Origin: Hymenobacter sp. IS2118
GTDB taxonomy: Bacteria; Bacteroidota; Bacteroidia; Cytophagales; Hymenobacteraceae
Assembly (NCBI RefSeq): GCF_000715495.1
Contig: NZ_JNLX01000068.1
Span: 1 to 38,781 of the forward strand
Direction: 5' to 3'
DNA: 38,781 nucleotides
This document shows positions 7,087 to 14,440 of the stretch, one piece after another. Position 1 is the stretch's first letter; each line of letters starts with the position of its first letter. The position numbers and the translations under genes are program-made. The notes beneath the pieces were generated by a model. The model saw nothing but the letters and a program-made list of their open reading frames with translations. It had not been told where the DNA came from and ran no database searches.

Positions 7087-8487
7087 GTGACTAAACCTGC
7101 CGGGCCCGTTATTACTGTTGTGGGCGGCGGCTTTGCGGGCACGGCGCTGGTGTTACATCTGCGGCGGCAGCCGGCGCTGGCGCAGGCGCGCATTCACCTC
7201 ATCGAGCCGCGCCCCGCGCCCGGCCCTGGTCTGGCCTATTCGGCCCAGCGGCACGAGCACCTGCTCAACGTGCGGTCCGGTTCGTTGAGCCTGTACCCCG
7301 ACCAGCCCGAACACTTCGCGGCCTGGATGCTGAGCCAGCCCGAGAGCACGGCTGGCCAACCCGAATTTGCTCCCCGCTCCGCATACGGCCGTTATTTAAA
7401 CGAAGAGCTAACGGCTGCCCTGCACCCCGCAACAGGCTTGCCCGTGGTAGAATTGCACGCCACCTCGGCCGTAGCCGCCCCGCCCCTGCCCGATGGCCGC
7501 CGCACCGTGCGCCTGGCTAACGGCACCAGCATTACCAGCGATTATGTGGTGCTGGCACTGGGCAACTTCCCGCCCCCGCCGCCCGCCGGCCCCGACCTGC
7601 GCTACCTGGAGCACCCCGGCTACCACGCCAACCCATGGGCGGCCGGCAACGTCCGCCGCATTGGCCCTGATGAGCAGGTGCTGCTCATTGGCTCGGGGCT
7701 GACAGCGGTGGACGTGCTGCTGGCCCTGCGCCAGGATGGCCACCGCGCGCCCATTACCGTGGTGTCCCGCCACGGCCGCTGGCCCGCCGCCCACGAGCCG
7801 GCCACCACCCCGTATCCCAACTTTTTCGACAAGCTGGCCCACGAAACCACTGTAAATGGAGCGGTAGCGGCGTTTAAGCGCGAGCTGCGGGTCGCGGCGG
7901 CCCAAAATATTGGCTGGCAGCCGGTGCTCGATGCGCTGCGTCCCGACCTGGGCCGCATCTGGGCCCTGTGGTCGCTGGCCGAGCAGCACCGCTTTTTGCA
8001 GCACCTGGCGGGCCTGTGGGCAGTGGGCCGCCACCGCAGCCCGCCCCAGAATACGGCCGCCGTAGCAGCCCTCAAGGCCGCCGGTCTGGTCCGGATGCGC
8101 CTGGGCACCGTGCGCGAAATCATCCCCGACGGCCCTTGGCTGCGCGTGCGCGTGGGGCCCTACGGCGAAGCGGATTCCTGGCTCACCGTGCAGCACGTCA
8201 TCAACTGCGCCGGGCCGCTGCTCGATTACAATCGCATTGCCGACCCGCTGGTAGTGAGCCTGCGCGAGGACGGCCAGCTCTGCCCCGACCCCTTGCGCCT
8301 GGGCATCCTCACCGATGCGGCCGGCGCGCTGCTTGAGGAGAACGGCACGCCGGCCGCCGGGCTGTTCACGCTGGGCTCCAGCCGGCGGCCGGCCTATTTC
8401 GAATCGACCGCGGTACCGGAAATACGCCGACAAGCCGTGGATTTAGCCGCCGAAATAGCGGGACGTGAAACTGGGGAAATTGCCTAA
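7087..8487 (+). CDS. FAD/NAD(P)-binding protein (NAD_binding_9 / COG4529-like oxidoreductase)
   Basis: The product has an N-terminal FAD Rossmann motif, VITVVGGGFAGTALVLHL, then the family block GPGLAYSAQRHEHLLNVRSG and an FAD-domain ALGNFPPPPP segment. A second dinucleotide motif, VLLIGSGLTAVDVLLAL, follows about 200 residues in, and an INCAGPLLDYN segment near the C-terminus. These features fit the FAD-NAD(P)-binding family around COG4529, whose substrates are mostly unknown. I chose GTG 7087 (466 aa), which sits just before the Rossmann strand; TTG 7060 would add PFPPLPTI-type residues that look non-coding. The 147 bases before it hold no other gene. The stop overlaps by four bases, tail to tail, with the small gene on the other strand. 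Confidence 0.85.
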   Translation: MTKPAGPVITVVGGGFAGTALVLHLRRQPALAQARIHLIEPRPAPGPGLAYSAQRHEHLLNVRSGSLSLYPDQPEHFAAWMLSQPESTAGQPEFAPRSAYGRYLNEELTAALHPATGLPVVELHATSAVAAPPLPDGRRTVRLANGTSITSDYVVLALGNFPPPPPAGPDLRYLEHPGYHANPWAAGNVRRIGPDEQVLLIGSGLTAVDVLLALRQDGHRAPITVVSRHGRWPAAHEPATTPYPNFFDKLAHETTVNGAVAAFKRELRVAAAQNIGWQPVLDALRPDLGRIWALWSLAEQHRFLQHLAGLWAVGRHRSPPQNTAAVAALKAAGLVRMRLGTVREIIPDGPWLRVRVGPYGEADSWLTVQHVINCAGPLLDYNRIADPLVVSLREDGQLCPDPLRLGILTDAAGALLEENGTPAAGLFTLGSSRRPAYFESTAVPEIRRQAVDLAAEIAGRETGEIA

Positions 8488-8765
8488 GCCGCCATACGGA
8501 GCTGGTTTGGATAGAGAGGACGTACAGGAACGTCGTCGGGGACGAAGCCGCTGGACGGAACTGCTGAGGCAGCAGTTGCAATTATGGTATCGTCGGTGTG
8601 GCGACGGAGGGCACGCATCAGCAAGTATTTATATTTCTCGGCATCGGCCAGGGCTTGTTCGATGGCTTGTGCGGCATCGGCATAAGCTACCACGGGCTGT
8701 AATTCCCGGCGCGGGCGGCGGGCTTCAAAAACGTGGGCTTCGAGGTATTCGGCGGCGGACTTCAT
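8484..8765 (-). CDS. Small hypothetical protein (93 aa)
   Basis: The ATG at 8765 opens a 93-residue frame. Residues 1-50 (EYLEAHVFEA..., YADAAQAIEQALADAEKYKYLLMRALR) look helical and amphipathic with regular charged residues, which supports real coding. The C-terminal third is proline-rich and probably loose. I do not recognise a family. It has no signal peptide and no membrane segment, so it is probably cytoplasmic. The gene is downstream of the MDR oxidoreductase on the same strand, with a 146-base gap holding a weak GAGTTAA/TTAACTC inverted repeat. Its stop (TAG) overlaps the stop of the FAD protein gene from the other direction. The opposite-strand reading of the same bases has a far less natural composition. 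Confidence 0.6.
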   Translation of the reverse strand: MKSAAEYLEAHVFEARRPRRELQPVVAYADAAQAIEQALADAEKYKYLLMRALRRHTDDTIIATAASAVPSSGFVPDDVPVRPLYPNQLRMAA

Positions 8766-8911
8766 AGCGGAATCTAATGGTGAATTCGAGCCAGTATCGG
8801 CGTGCTTTATTAACCCCGAATACTTGGTTTACATTCCTTATAAGCCACTTTTTTGAGTTAATTTCAGGCCCTAACTCTTAACTGATTTCTGCCGCTAATT
8901 ACTCCTGAAAC

Positions 8912-9919
8912 TCAGCTGATTTTCAGCACCACTTTGCCGAATTGCGCGCCGGCTTCGAGGCGGCGCAGGGCGGCTTCCCCGTCGCCCAAAGGGAATACTT
9001 CGTCCACGACGGGCACAATCTGCTTTTCGGTCACGAGCTGGAGCATCGCGGCAAAATCCTGTTCGCTACCCATCGTTGAACCCAGAATGGTGAGCTGCTT
9101 CCAGAAGACTTTGGCGGGCGGCAGCTGCGGAATAGCGCCCAGCGTGCCCCCGAAAAACACGATGCGGCCGCCGGGCGCGGCCGCATCCAGCAAGGCGTTG
9201 AAAGCGGGCCCGGCGGCACTGTCAATAATCACATCGAACGGGCCGCCAGCCTGCTGCACCAGGGTTTTCACCCAATTTTCGGCGTTGTAATTGATGCCGC
9301 CTTTCGCGCCCAGCGCCTGCGCCCGCGCCAGCTTTTCCTCCGAGCCGGACGTTACCCACACCTCGGCGCCGCGCGCCGCGCAAAACTGAGCCGCCAGCAG
9401 CGCCACGCCGCCGCCCACGCCGGTTACCAGCACCCGCTCGCCCGCCTGCACCTGTGCCCGCGTGAACGCCGCCCGGTAGGCGGTGAGGCCCGCCAGCGGC
9501 AGCGCGGCACCCTGCTCAAAGCTCAGGTGGGCCGGCAGGGGTTGGACGTAGCGGGCCGGCAGTGCGATGTACTCGGCAAAGGTGCCGGGGTCGGGCATAC
9601 CCAGCACCACAAAATCGCGCGCCTGCACCTTGGGGTTGTCACCCCAGCGCAAGCCGGGATTGAGGAGGACGCGCGCCCCGATACCCGGCGCGGAGGCCGG
9701 TACGCCGTCCCCGTGCGCCGCTACTTCTCCGGCACCGTCGGAGCCCAGCGTGCAGGGCAGCTTAATGCCCGCATACTGCCCCTGCTGAATAAAAACGTCG
9801 CGGTGGTTAAGGGCGGCGGCATGGAGTTTCACGAGGATTTCGCCCGCAGCGGGTGCGGGCGTGGGCACGTCGCGGAGCGTGACGGGCTGGTGAATGGCGT
9901 CGAGTTGGAGGGCTTGCAT
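8912..9919 (-). CDS. MDR-family NAD(P)H-dependent oxidoreductase (zinc-type alcohol dehydrogenase / quinone reductase-like)
   Basis: The 335-residue product has the GroES-like N-terminal fold (EILVKLHAAALNHRDVFIQQGQY, LPCTLGSDGAGEV) and a C-terminal Rossmann domain with VLVTGVGGGVALLAAQFCAARGAEVWVTSGSEEKL. The structural-zinc Cys cluster of classical alcohol dehydrogenases is absent, so it fits the zinc-independent quinone-oxidoreductase or YogA-like branch. The substrate cannot be told. I chose ATG 9919 (MQALQLDAIHQ); the frame extends four codons to a GTG at 9931, but the ATG gives the usual N-terminal length. It lies downstream of the rhomboid gene on the same strand, with a 96-base gap holding a decamer repeat array. 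Confidence 0.88.
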   Translation of the reverse strand: MQALQLDAIHQPVTLRDVPTPAPAAGEILVKLHAAALNHRDVFIQQGQYAGIKLPCTLGSDGAGEVAAHGDGVPASAPGIGARVLLNPGLRWGDNPKVQARDFVVLGMPDPGTFAEYIALPARYVQPLPAHLSFEQGAALPLAGLTAYRAAFTRAQVQAGERVLVTGVGGGVALLAAQFCAARGAEVWVTSGSEEKLARAQALGAKGGINYNAENWVKTLVQQAGGPFDVIIDSAAGPAFNALLDAAAPGGRIVFFGGTLGAIPQLPPAKVFWKQLTILGSTMGSEQDFAAMLQLVTEKQIVPVVDEVFPLGDGEAALRRLEAGAQFGKVVLKIS

Positions 9920-9951
9920 GATGGGTTGCACTACTTTGGTTGGGAATTTCT

Positions 9952-9990
9952 CGCAGAGGTCCGCTGAGGTTTGCGCGGAGGTCCGCAGAG
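9952..9990. repeat. Short direct-repeat array (about 10-bp units)
   Basis: Between the rhomboid and MDR genes are four similar units on the plus strand: CGCAGAGGTC, CGCTGAGGTTTG, CGCGGAGGTC, CGCAGAG. All are direct repeats, with a two-base expansion in the second. The spacer is otherwise AT-rich. It could be an mRNA structure or a repeat of the same general kind as the heptad arrays. Confidence 0.55.
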
Positions 9991-10015
9991 TTTAAAAATT
10001 TGTTAACGTGGCTAT

Positions 10016-10882
10016 TCAGCTCTCGCTGTGCTTTTTGAGGCCTGCTAGTGCCAGCGGGCCGGCCACAAGCAGGCCCGTGAGCAGGCCGCCGAAGTGAGCC
10101 GCGTTGTCGATGTTACCGCTCAGGCCCGAAATTAAATTACTGAGCACCAGATAAAGCACCAGGCCCAGCATGGCGCGGCGGTCGGATTTATCGAGTACGA
10201 TTTTTTTGCTTATCAACAGGGCCAGCAGCAAGCCGTAGAGACCGAAAATGGCGCCGCTTGCGCCCACGGAATTCACGCCGTTGCTGTGCCACCACAGGCT
10301 GGCCAGGCCGCCGCCCACGCCGCTGGCCAGGTACACCAAGGCCAGGCGCAACGCTCCCACCCGGTCTTCCACCAACAACCCCAATAGCCATAGCGACAGC
10401 ATGTTGAGCAGCAGATGCGAAAGGCCAGCATGCAGAAACAAGGAGCTGAACAGCCGCCACGGTTCGCCGGCCAGCGTGAGGCCCGACACATTGGAACCCC
10501 ACTGCACCAGCTCGCGGCCCAGGGGCGCGGACGCGGACACACCGCTCAGAATCATCAGCCCGAAAACCAGCAGGTTGAGGTCGAGCAGCAACGGCGTGGC
10601 CAGGAAGCGGCGCGAAGGAATAAAAAGGCCCTTCAGCAGCTGGCCCAGCAGCTCGGCCCAGGTTTCGTGGGCGGCGGACGGCGGCGGCGATACAGCCGGC
10701 GAAGAGTCGGGCAGCAGCTCGCGCCGCCGCAGCTCGGCTACGGCAGCGGCACCCACGGCGGGCGGGTAGCGGGCCGCATTCTGGGCCATATACAGGAGCT
10801 CGGCGTCGGGCTTTTGGGCAAAGAGCTGCGCGGCCAGGGCGGCAGTGCTACCGGGAGCGGACGCGGGAACGGGTTCTTCCAT
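10016..10882 (-). CDS. Rhomboid family intramembrane serine protease with N-terminal helical domain
   Basis: Rhomboids cleave transmembrane helices within the inner membrane. The 288-residue product has about six or seven hydrophobic segments after residue 90, the active-site motif GASGAIFG (Ser209) and the partner His263 in NAAHFGG. The 54-residue spacing is close to that in GlpG. The HAGLSHLLLNMLSL segment provides the conserved His and Asn of the oxyanion region. The first 90 residues are soluble. Positions 24-58 (KPDAELLYMAQN...AVAELRRRELLP) match the N-terminus of the next gene upstream. I chose ATG 10882 over GTG 10912. It is probably in an operon with that gene, 69 bases away. The substrate is unknown. 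Confidence 0.92.
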   Translation of the reverse strand: MEEPVPASAPGSTAALAAQLFAQKPDAELLYMAQNAARYPPAVGAAAVAELRRRELLPDSSPAVSPPPSAAHETWAELLGQLLKGLFIPSRRFLATPLLLDLNLLVFGLMILSGVSASAPLGRELVQWGSNVSGLTLAGEPWRLFSSLFLHAGLSHLLLNMLSLWLLGLLVEDRVGALRLALVYLASGVGGGLASLWWHSNGVNSVGASGAIFGLYGLLLALLISKKIVLDKSDRRAMLGLVLYLVLSNLISGLSGNIDNAAHFGGLLTGLLVAGPLALAGLKKHSES

Positions 10883-10951
10883 GAAAGCGGGGCGCGGCAA
10901 GGAGTGCGCCACCTTGTCTCAACCGGCCACTTTGCCAGGTGTTGCAGCAGG

Positions 10952-11800
10952 CTAGAGCTCGACCTGCCTCGTTACGGTATTGTAGGGCTGGCCCGTGACC
11001 GGCGATTTGGGCAGCAGCCCCGAAAGCAGGTCGCTCACGTCGGCTTCGCGGCGCAGGGTTTTCTCGTTTTCAAAAGGCTGCGGATTTTTCGCCACCAGGT
11101 ACAAATCCGTCAGGCCTTCCTGCTGCTCGTTGGCCACGCGCGTCATCAGGTCCAGGTGGGTGGCCATCGTGGGGCCTAGCTTGTAGCCGTAGAGGTTGGC
11201 TTTGCTCCAGGGCTCCCAGGCGGCTTGCGCGTCTTCGACGTGGCCGGCCAGCGCGTCGCTATTGCCTTGCCGGGCTTCGGCAAAAACGTATTCGGTTTTA
11301 GTCTGGGCCGCCCAGAAGCGTTTGGACAGCTCCCGATACTGGCTCAGGTGCTGGGCATTAGCTTGTTCGGAGGCGGGCACCTTGCTCAGCTGCTGGGCCA
11401 CGGCCTGGGTCACCACCCCGTCGTAGTTGGGAATGGCGCTGGTGGCCACTTCCACGAGGCGGGGCGGGGGCAGGCGGCGCTTGGCCGCCGCGCGTGCCTG
11501 CAATTCGGCTTCCTGGGCAGTGCTTTGCTGCTGCAAAAAGTAGGTGCCGCCACCCAATGCCAGCACCAATACTCCTACCCCTACCACCTTGCCCCAGGGC
11601 TTGGATTGCGGGACTTCGGACGGCGAAACGTAGGCAGCTGGCGAGGCAAAAGCCGGCGCGGCGGGCGCTACGCCCCGACGCCGCAGCTCGCGGCGGGCTT
11701 CGTCGACCAGCGCGGCCTGATAGAGGTTGGGATGCTCGACGAAATAGAGCAGTTCGGCATCGGTTTTCTGGTGGTAAAAATCGGGGGCGGCGTCGGACAC
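10952..11800 (-). CDS. One-TM protein sharing the rhomboid's N-terminal motif; function unknown
   Basis: From GTG 11800 the product has 282 residues. It starts with KTDAELLYFVEH...DEARRELRRRGVAP, which aligns with the rhomboid encoded next to it. A proline/alanine linker follows, then one hydrophobic segment (VVGVGVLVLALGGGTYFL, about residues 72-90), and a long helical region rich in Ala, Gln and Glu. That is a cytoplasmic domain, one membrane anchor and an outer domain. I recognise no catalytic motif. The frame is open to a TTG at 11872, but the extra residues look like random coding of GC-rich spacer. Neighbour and shared domain suggest a partner or substrate of the rhomboid; this is inference. 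Confidence 0.72.
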   Translation of the reverse strand: MSDAAPDFYHQKTDAELLYFVEHPNLYQAALVDEARRELRRRGVAPAAPAFASPAAYVSPSEVPQSKPWGKVVGVGVLVLALGGGTYFLQQQSTAQEAELQARAAAKRRLPPPRLVEVATSAIPNYDGVVTQAVAQQLSKVPASEQANAQHLSQYRELSKRFWAAQTKTEYVFAEARQGNSDALAGHVEDAQAAWEPWSKANLYGYKLGPTMATHLDLMTRVANEQQEGLTDLYLVAKNPQPFENEKTLRREADVSDLLSGLLPKSPVTGQPYNTVTRQVEL

Positions 11801-11950
11801 GGCAGGGGGCAAAAGCTGAAGGATGATTGCAGGCGGCAAGATGGGAAGCGCCGGCCAATAAGTTGCAGCCAACCGTGGGGCGCCGGGGCCGTAAACCGTT
11901 GCATTGGGGCCGTAAGCACGGCTCCGGCCATCATTCTTTTTCTAATTACT

Positions 11951-12223
11951 ATGCCTACCCCCGAGCAAAATCCCACCGACCCGCGTCCCGACCAAGCCAG
12001 CACCGGCGGCATCACCACTCCGCAAGGCGCCGACACCGACCAGAACGCCTCCGGCAACCCCGAAGCTGGCACCGCCGCCGACGGCGCCATGCCCGAAAGC
12101 ACCCAGGAAAACATGGGCGACGGCGCCGGCATCCGCGGCGACTATGGCAACGCCAGCCAAACCAACGGCATGGAAGGCGGCCCCGACCAGCCCAAAACCG
12201 ACACCGAGCTGACCGGTTCGTAA
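11951..12223 (+). CDS. Small acidic, disordered protein (90 aa)
   Basis: The ATG at 11951 opens a 90-residue frame rich in Pro, Asp, Gly, Thr, Asn and Gln, and almost free of bulky hydrophobic residues. It reads MPTPEQNPTDPRPDQASTGG and continues in the same style with GGPDQPKTDTELTGS at the end. No signal peptide, membrane segment or domain is visible, and Cys, Trp and Phe are absent. Such proteins are likely to be disordered and soluble. The gene is divergent from the one-TM gene and followed by an inverted repeat with a T-run that could end its transcript. It may instead be a chance open frame in GC-rich DNA, but the sharp start and the composition argue for coding. Confidence 0.55.
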   Translation: MPTPEQNPTDPRPDQASTGGITTPQGADTDQNASGNPEAGTAADGAMPESTQENMGDGAGIRGDYGNASQTNGMEGGPDQPKTDTELTGS

Positions 12224-12253
12224 ACCCGCCCGCCCCTCGCAGAAACACGCCTA

Positions 12254-12346
12254 CTGTCGTGCCGCCGCCCGAAACCTTTTCTTCCCACCAACCAAGTTAT
12301 TGGAGCGAAAAAAGGCAATTCGGGCGGCGGCACGACAGCTTTTTTT
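12254..12346 (+). terminator. 20-bp perfect inverted repeat followed by a T-run
   Basis: Bases 12254-12273 are the exact reverse complement of 12319-12338; the arms are GC-rich and the spacer is 45 bases. A run of seven T follows at 12340-12346. It lies 30 bases after the stop of the small acidic gene and could act as a terminator. The long spacer is unusual for an intrinsic terminator, so a mobile repeat is the alternative. Confidence 0.55.
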
Positions 12347-12375
12347 AGTGGTATCAGCCGGAAAGCTCAACCGCT

Positions 12376-12409
12376 TTTGTGTCGCGGGGGCGGCTGGCGG
12401 CGTAATTTG
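12376..12409 (+). promoter_or_regulatory. Candidate promoter of the DigH-like gene
   Basis: TTTG at 12376-12379 and TAATTTG at 12403-12409 are separated by 23 bases. This fits the Bacteroidota -33/-7 layout, although the -7 box lacks one base of the TAnnTTTG consensus. The ATG at 12441 is 31 bases further on. Confidence 0.4.
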
Positions 12410-12440
12410 CAGCCCTTATCCGTGATGCTAATTTTTATTA

Positions 12441-14243
12441 ATGGTCCGATTTTTCGCCGCTAGCCGTTTCCTGTTTTTTCTTTTATTTATTGCTTCAACT
12501 GGCTTAATCGCGCCGGTGCAGGCCCAAAATGCCGACGACCAGGACGCGCCCCCGCCGCCCAAGCGCGAACTGCGCGGCATGTGGATTGCCACCGTCGAAA
12601 ACATCGACTGGCCCCGGCAGCGCGGCCAAACGCCCGAGCAATACCGCCGCGACTACCTGCGCCTGCTCGATGCCGGGCAGCGGGCCGGCCTCAACGCCGT
12701 ATTTGTGCAAATCCGGCCGGCTTCGGATGCCTTTTATAAGTCCGACATTGAACCCTGGAGCAAGTGGCTGACCGGCACGCAGGGCAAGGCCCCGGCCAAC
12801 GGCGACGACCCGCTGCCCTTCCTCATTACCGAGGCGCACCGGCGCGGAATGGAGTTTCACGCTTGGTTTAACCCTTACCGGGCTACGATGGATTCGGTGA
12901 CGGCCCGCCTGGCCGCCAACCACCCGTACCGGCAGCATCCGCAGTGGTTTTTGCGCTACGGCGGGCAGCTGCTCTACAACCCCGGCCTGCCCGAGGTGCG
13001 CGCCCACATCAGCCGCGTGATTCTGGACGTGGTGCGGCGCTACGATATTGATGCGGTGCATTTCGACGACTATTTCTACCCTTATCCGGCACCGGGCAAG
13101 GTTTTTCACGACGAGGCCGCCTTTCAGGAGCACAATCCTGGGGGCATTGCCAAACTGGCCGACTGGCGCCGCAACAACGTGAACGTGCTGATTCATGACC
13201 TGCGCGACAGCATTCAGTCGGCCAAGCGCTGGGTGAAATTCGGCATCTCGCCCTTCGGCGTTTGGATGAATAAATCGGCCGACCCGCTGGGCTCCGACAC
13301 CCGCGCCGGGCAGCCGTCGTACGCCAATCTGTACGCCGATTCGCGGCTGTGGCTGGAGAAGGGCTGGATTGACTACATCGTGCCGCAGCTTTATTGGAGC
13401 ACCAATTTCAAGCTCGTGCCCTACCCCATTCTGCTCGAATGGTGGACGCGCAACCACTTCGACCGCCACCTCTACATCGGCCACGGCACCTACCGGATGC
13501 TGGAAAGCACGCGCTCGGACACTACCTGGCGCAACCCGCGCGAGCTGCCACGCCAAATCCGCCTCAACCGCTCGTATGGCGAGGAGGTGACCGGCAGCGT
13601 GTTTTTCTCGGCCAAATCGGTGCTGGCCAACCCCCTGCACACCACCGACACCCTGCGCCAAAACCTATACCGCCACCCGGCCCTGGTGCCCACCATGCCG
13701 TGGCTCGACGCCCTGCCGCCCCAGCCCGTGGCCAACCTGCTGCTGCGCCGCGCCGGCACCGCCGTCACGCTGAGCTGGCAGCCCGGCCCGGTGGCCACCG
13801 ACGGCGACGCCGCCACCTACTACGTCCTCTACCGCTTCGGCGCCAACGAGCGGAGCACGCCCAACGACCCGCGCCGCATTCTGGCCCTGCCCCGCCCCGC
13901 GCCCGGCTTCCCAGCCACCTACGTCGATACCACCGCCGTGCCCGGCCAGGCCTACGCATACTACGTCACGGCCGTAGACCGCCTGCACAACGAGAGCCGG
14001 CCCATGCGCGTCATCACCAACGGCCAGCCGCAGCCCGAGTTGGCCCAGGGCCAAGCGCCGGCCGGCACCGTTGCCGCCGCCCCGGCCCCCACGGCCACCC
14101 CGCCAGCAGTGGCCGTAGCTCCGCCGCGCGCAGTGCCGGCACCCACGGCTTCGGGGGCAAGCCGGGCGGGAGCCGCCCAGCCCGTTAAAGTCAAAACCAA
14201 GGCTAAGCGGCGCGGCTTTTTCTCGCGAATTTTTGGGCGGTAG
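12441..14243 (+). CDS. Secreted family-10-like glycosyl hydrolase (GHL10; DigH/YngK-like) with FN3-type domain
   Basis: The 600-residue product has a signal peptide (hydrophobic residues 4-25, cut near VQAQ) and a TIM-barrel domain with the GHL10 hallmarks RELRGMWIATVENIDWP, LNAVFVQIRPASDAFY, GMEFHAWFNPYR, YDIDAVHFDDYFYPYP and FGISPFGVW. E. coli DigH of this family cleaves denuded peptidoglycan strands, so a cell-wall role is likely but not proven. A fibronectin-III-like domain (about 425-530) follows, then a Pro/Ala-rich linker. It ends in a strongly basic tail, KVKTKAKRRGFFSRIFGR, which is odd for a secreted protein and may bind the envelope. It lies on the plus strand before trehalase, separated by a long inverted repeat. 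Confidence 0.88.
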   Translation: MVRFFAASRFLFFLLFIASTGLIAPVQAQNADDQDAPPPPKRELRGMWIATVENIDWPRQRGQTPEQYRRDYLRLLDAGQRAGLNAVFVQIRPASDAFYKSDIEPWSKWLTGTQGKAPANGDDPLPFLITEAHRRGMEFHAWFNPYRATMDSVTARLAANHPYRQHPQWFLRYGGQLLYNPGLPEVRAHISRVILDVVRRYDIDAVHFDDYFYPYPAPGKVFHDEAAFQEHNPGGIAKLADWRRNNVNVLIHDLRDSIQSAKRWVKFGISPFGVWMNKSADPLGSDTRAGQPSYANLYADSRLWLEKGWIDYIVPQLYWSTNFKLVPYPILLEWWTRNHFDRHLYIGHGTYRMLESTRSDTTWRNPRELPRQIRLNRSYGEEVTGSVFFSAKSVLANPLHTTDTLRQNLYRHPALVPTMPWLDALPPQPVANLLLRRAGTAVTLSWQPGPVATDGDAATYYVLYRFGANERSTPNDPRRILALPRPAPGFPATYVDTTAVPGQAYAYYVTAVDRLHNESRPMRVITNGQPQPELAQGQAPAGTVAAAPAPTATPPAVAVAPPRAVPAPTASGASRAGAAQPVKVKTKAKRRGFFSRIFGR

Positions 14244-14262
14244 GGGTTGCCGCTCAAGCGTA

Positions 14263-14396
14263 CACCCCAACCCCTAGCCCCTTCCCCTCCGGGGGAAGGG
14301 GGACTATTTTTTAGACATAGATAAGGCTATTTTTAGACCCTATAACTAGAATTAGTCCCCCTTCCCCCGGAGGGGAAGGGGCTAGGGGATGGGGTG
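14263..14396. repeat. 43-bp near-perfect inverted repeat between DigH-like and trehalase genes
   Basis: The left arm 14263-14305 and right arm 14354-14396 are reverse complements with one mismatch. The arms contain CCCCTAGCCCCTTCCCC and its complement. The 48-base centre is AT-rich. A transcript would fold into a very stable hairpin, so it may stop or stabilise mRNA between the two genes. It carries no open frame. It looks like a dispersed mobile repeat. Confidence 0.75.
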
Positions 14397-14426
14397 CACG
14401 GCTCCGGAACCCATACCACTTACAAC

Positions 14427-14433
14427 TACTTTG
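14427..14433 (+). promoter_or_regulatory. Candidate -7 box (TACTTTG) for trehalase
   Basis: TACTTTG ends seven bases before the ATG at 14441 and is one base short of the TAnnTTTG consensus. If used, the leader would be only a few bases. No -33 element was identified. Confidence 0.35.
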
Positions 14434-14440
14434 CTATCCA

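Noticed and set aside
7408..8433. Minus-strand open frame (341 codons) opposite the FAD protein
   Set aside because: Two dinucleotide-binding motifs on the plus strand show which strand is coding.
12504..13661. Minus-strand open frame (385 codons) opposite the DigH-like gene
   Set aside because: The plus strand has clear GHL10 motifs; the opposite reading has no domain, and its composition is typical of an antisense shadow.
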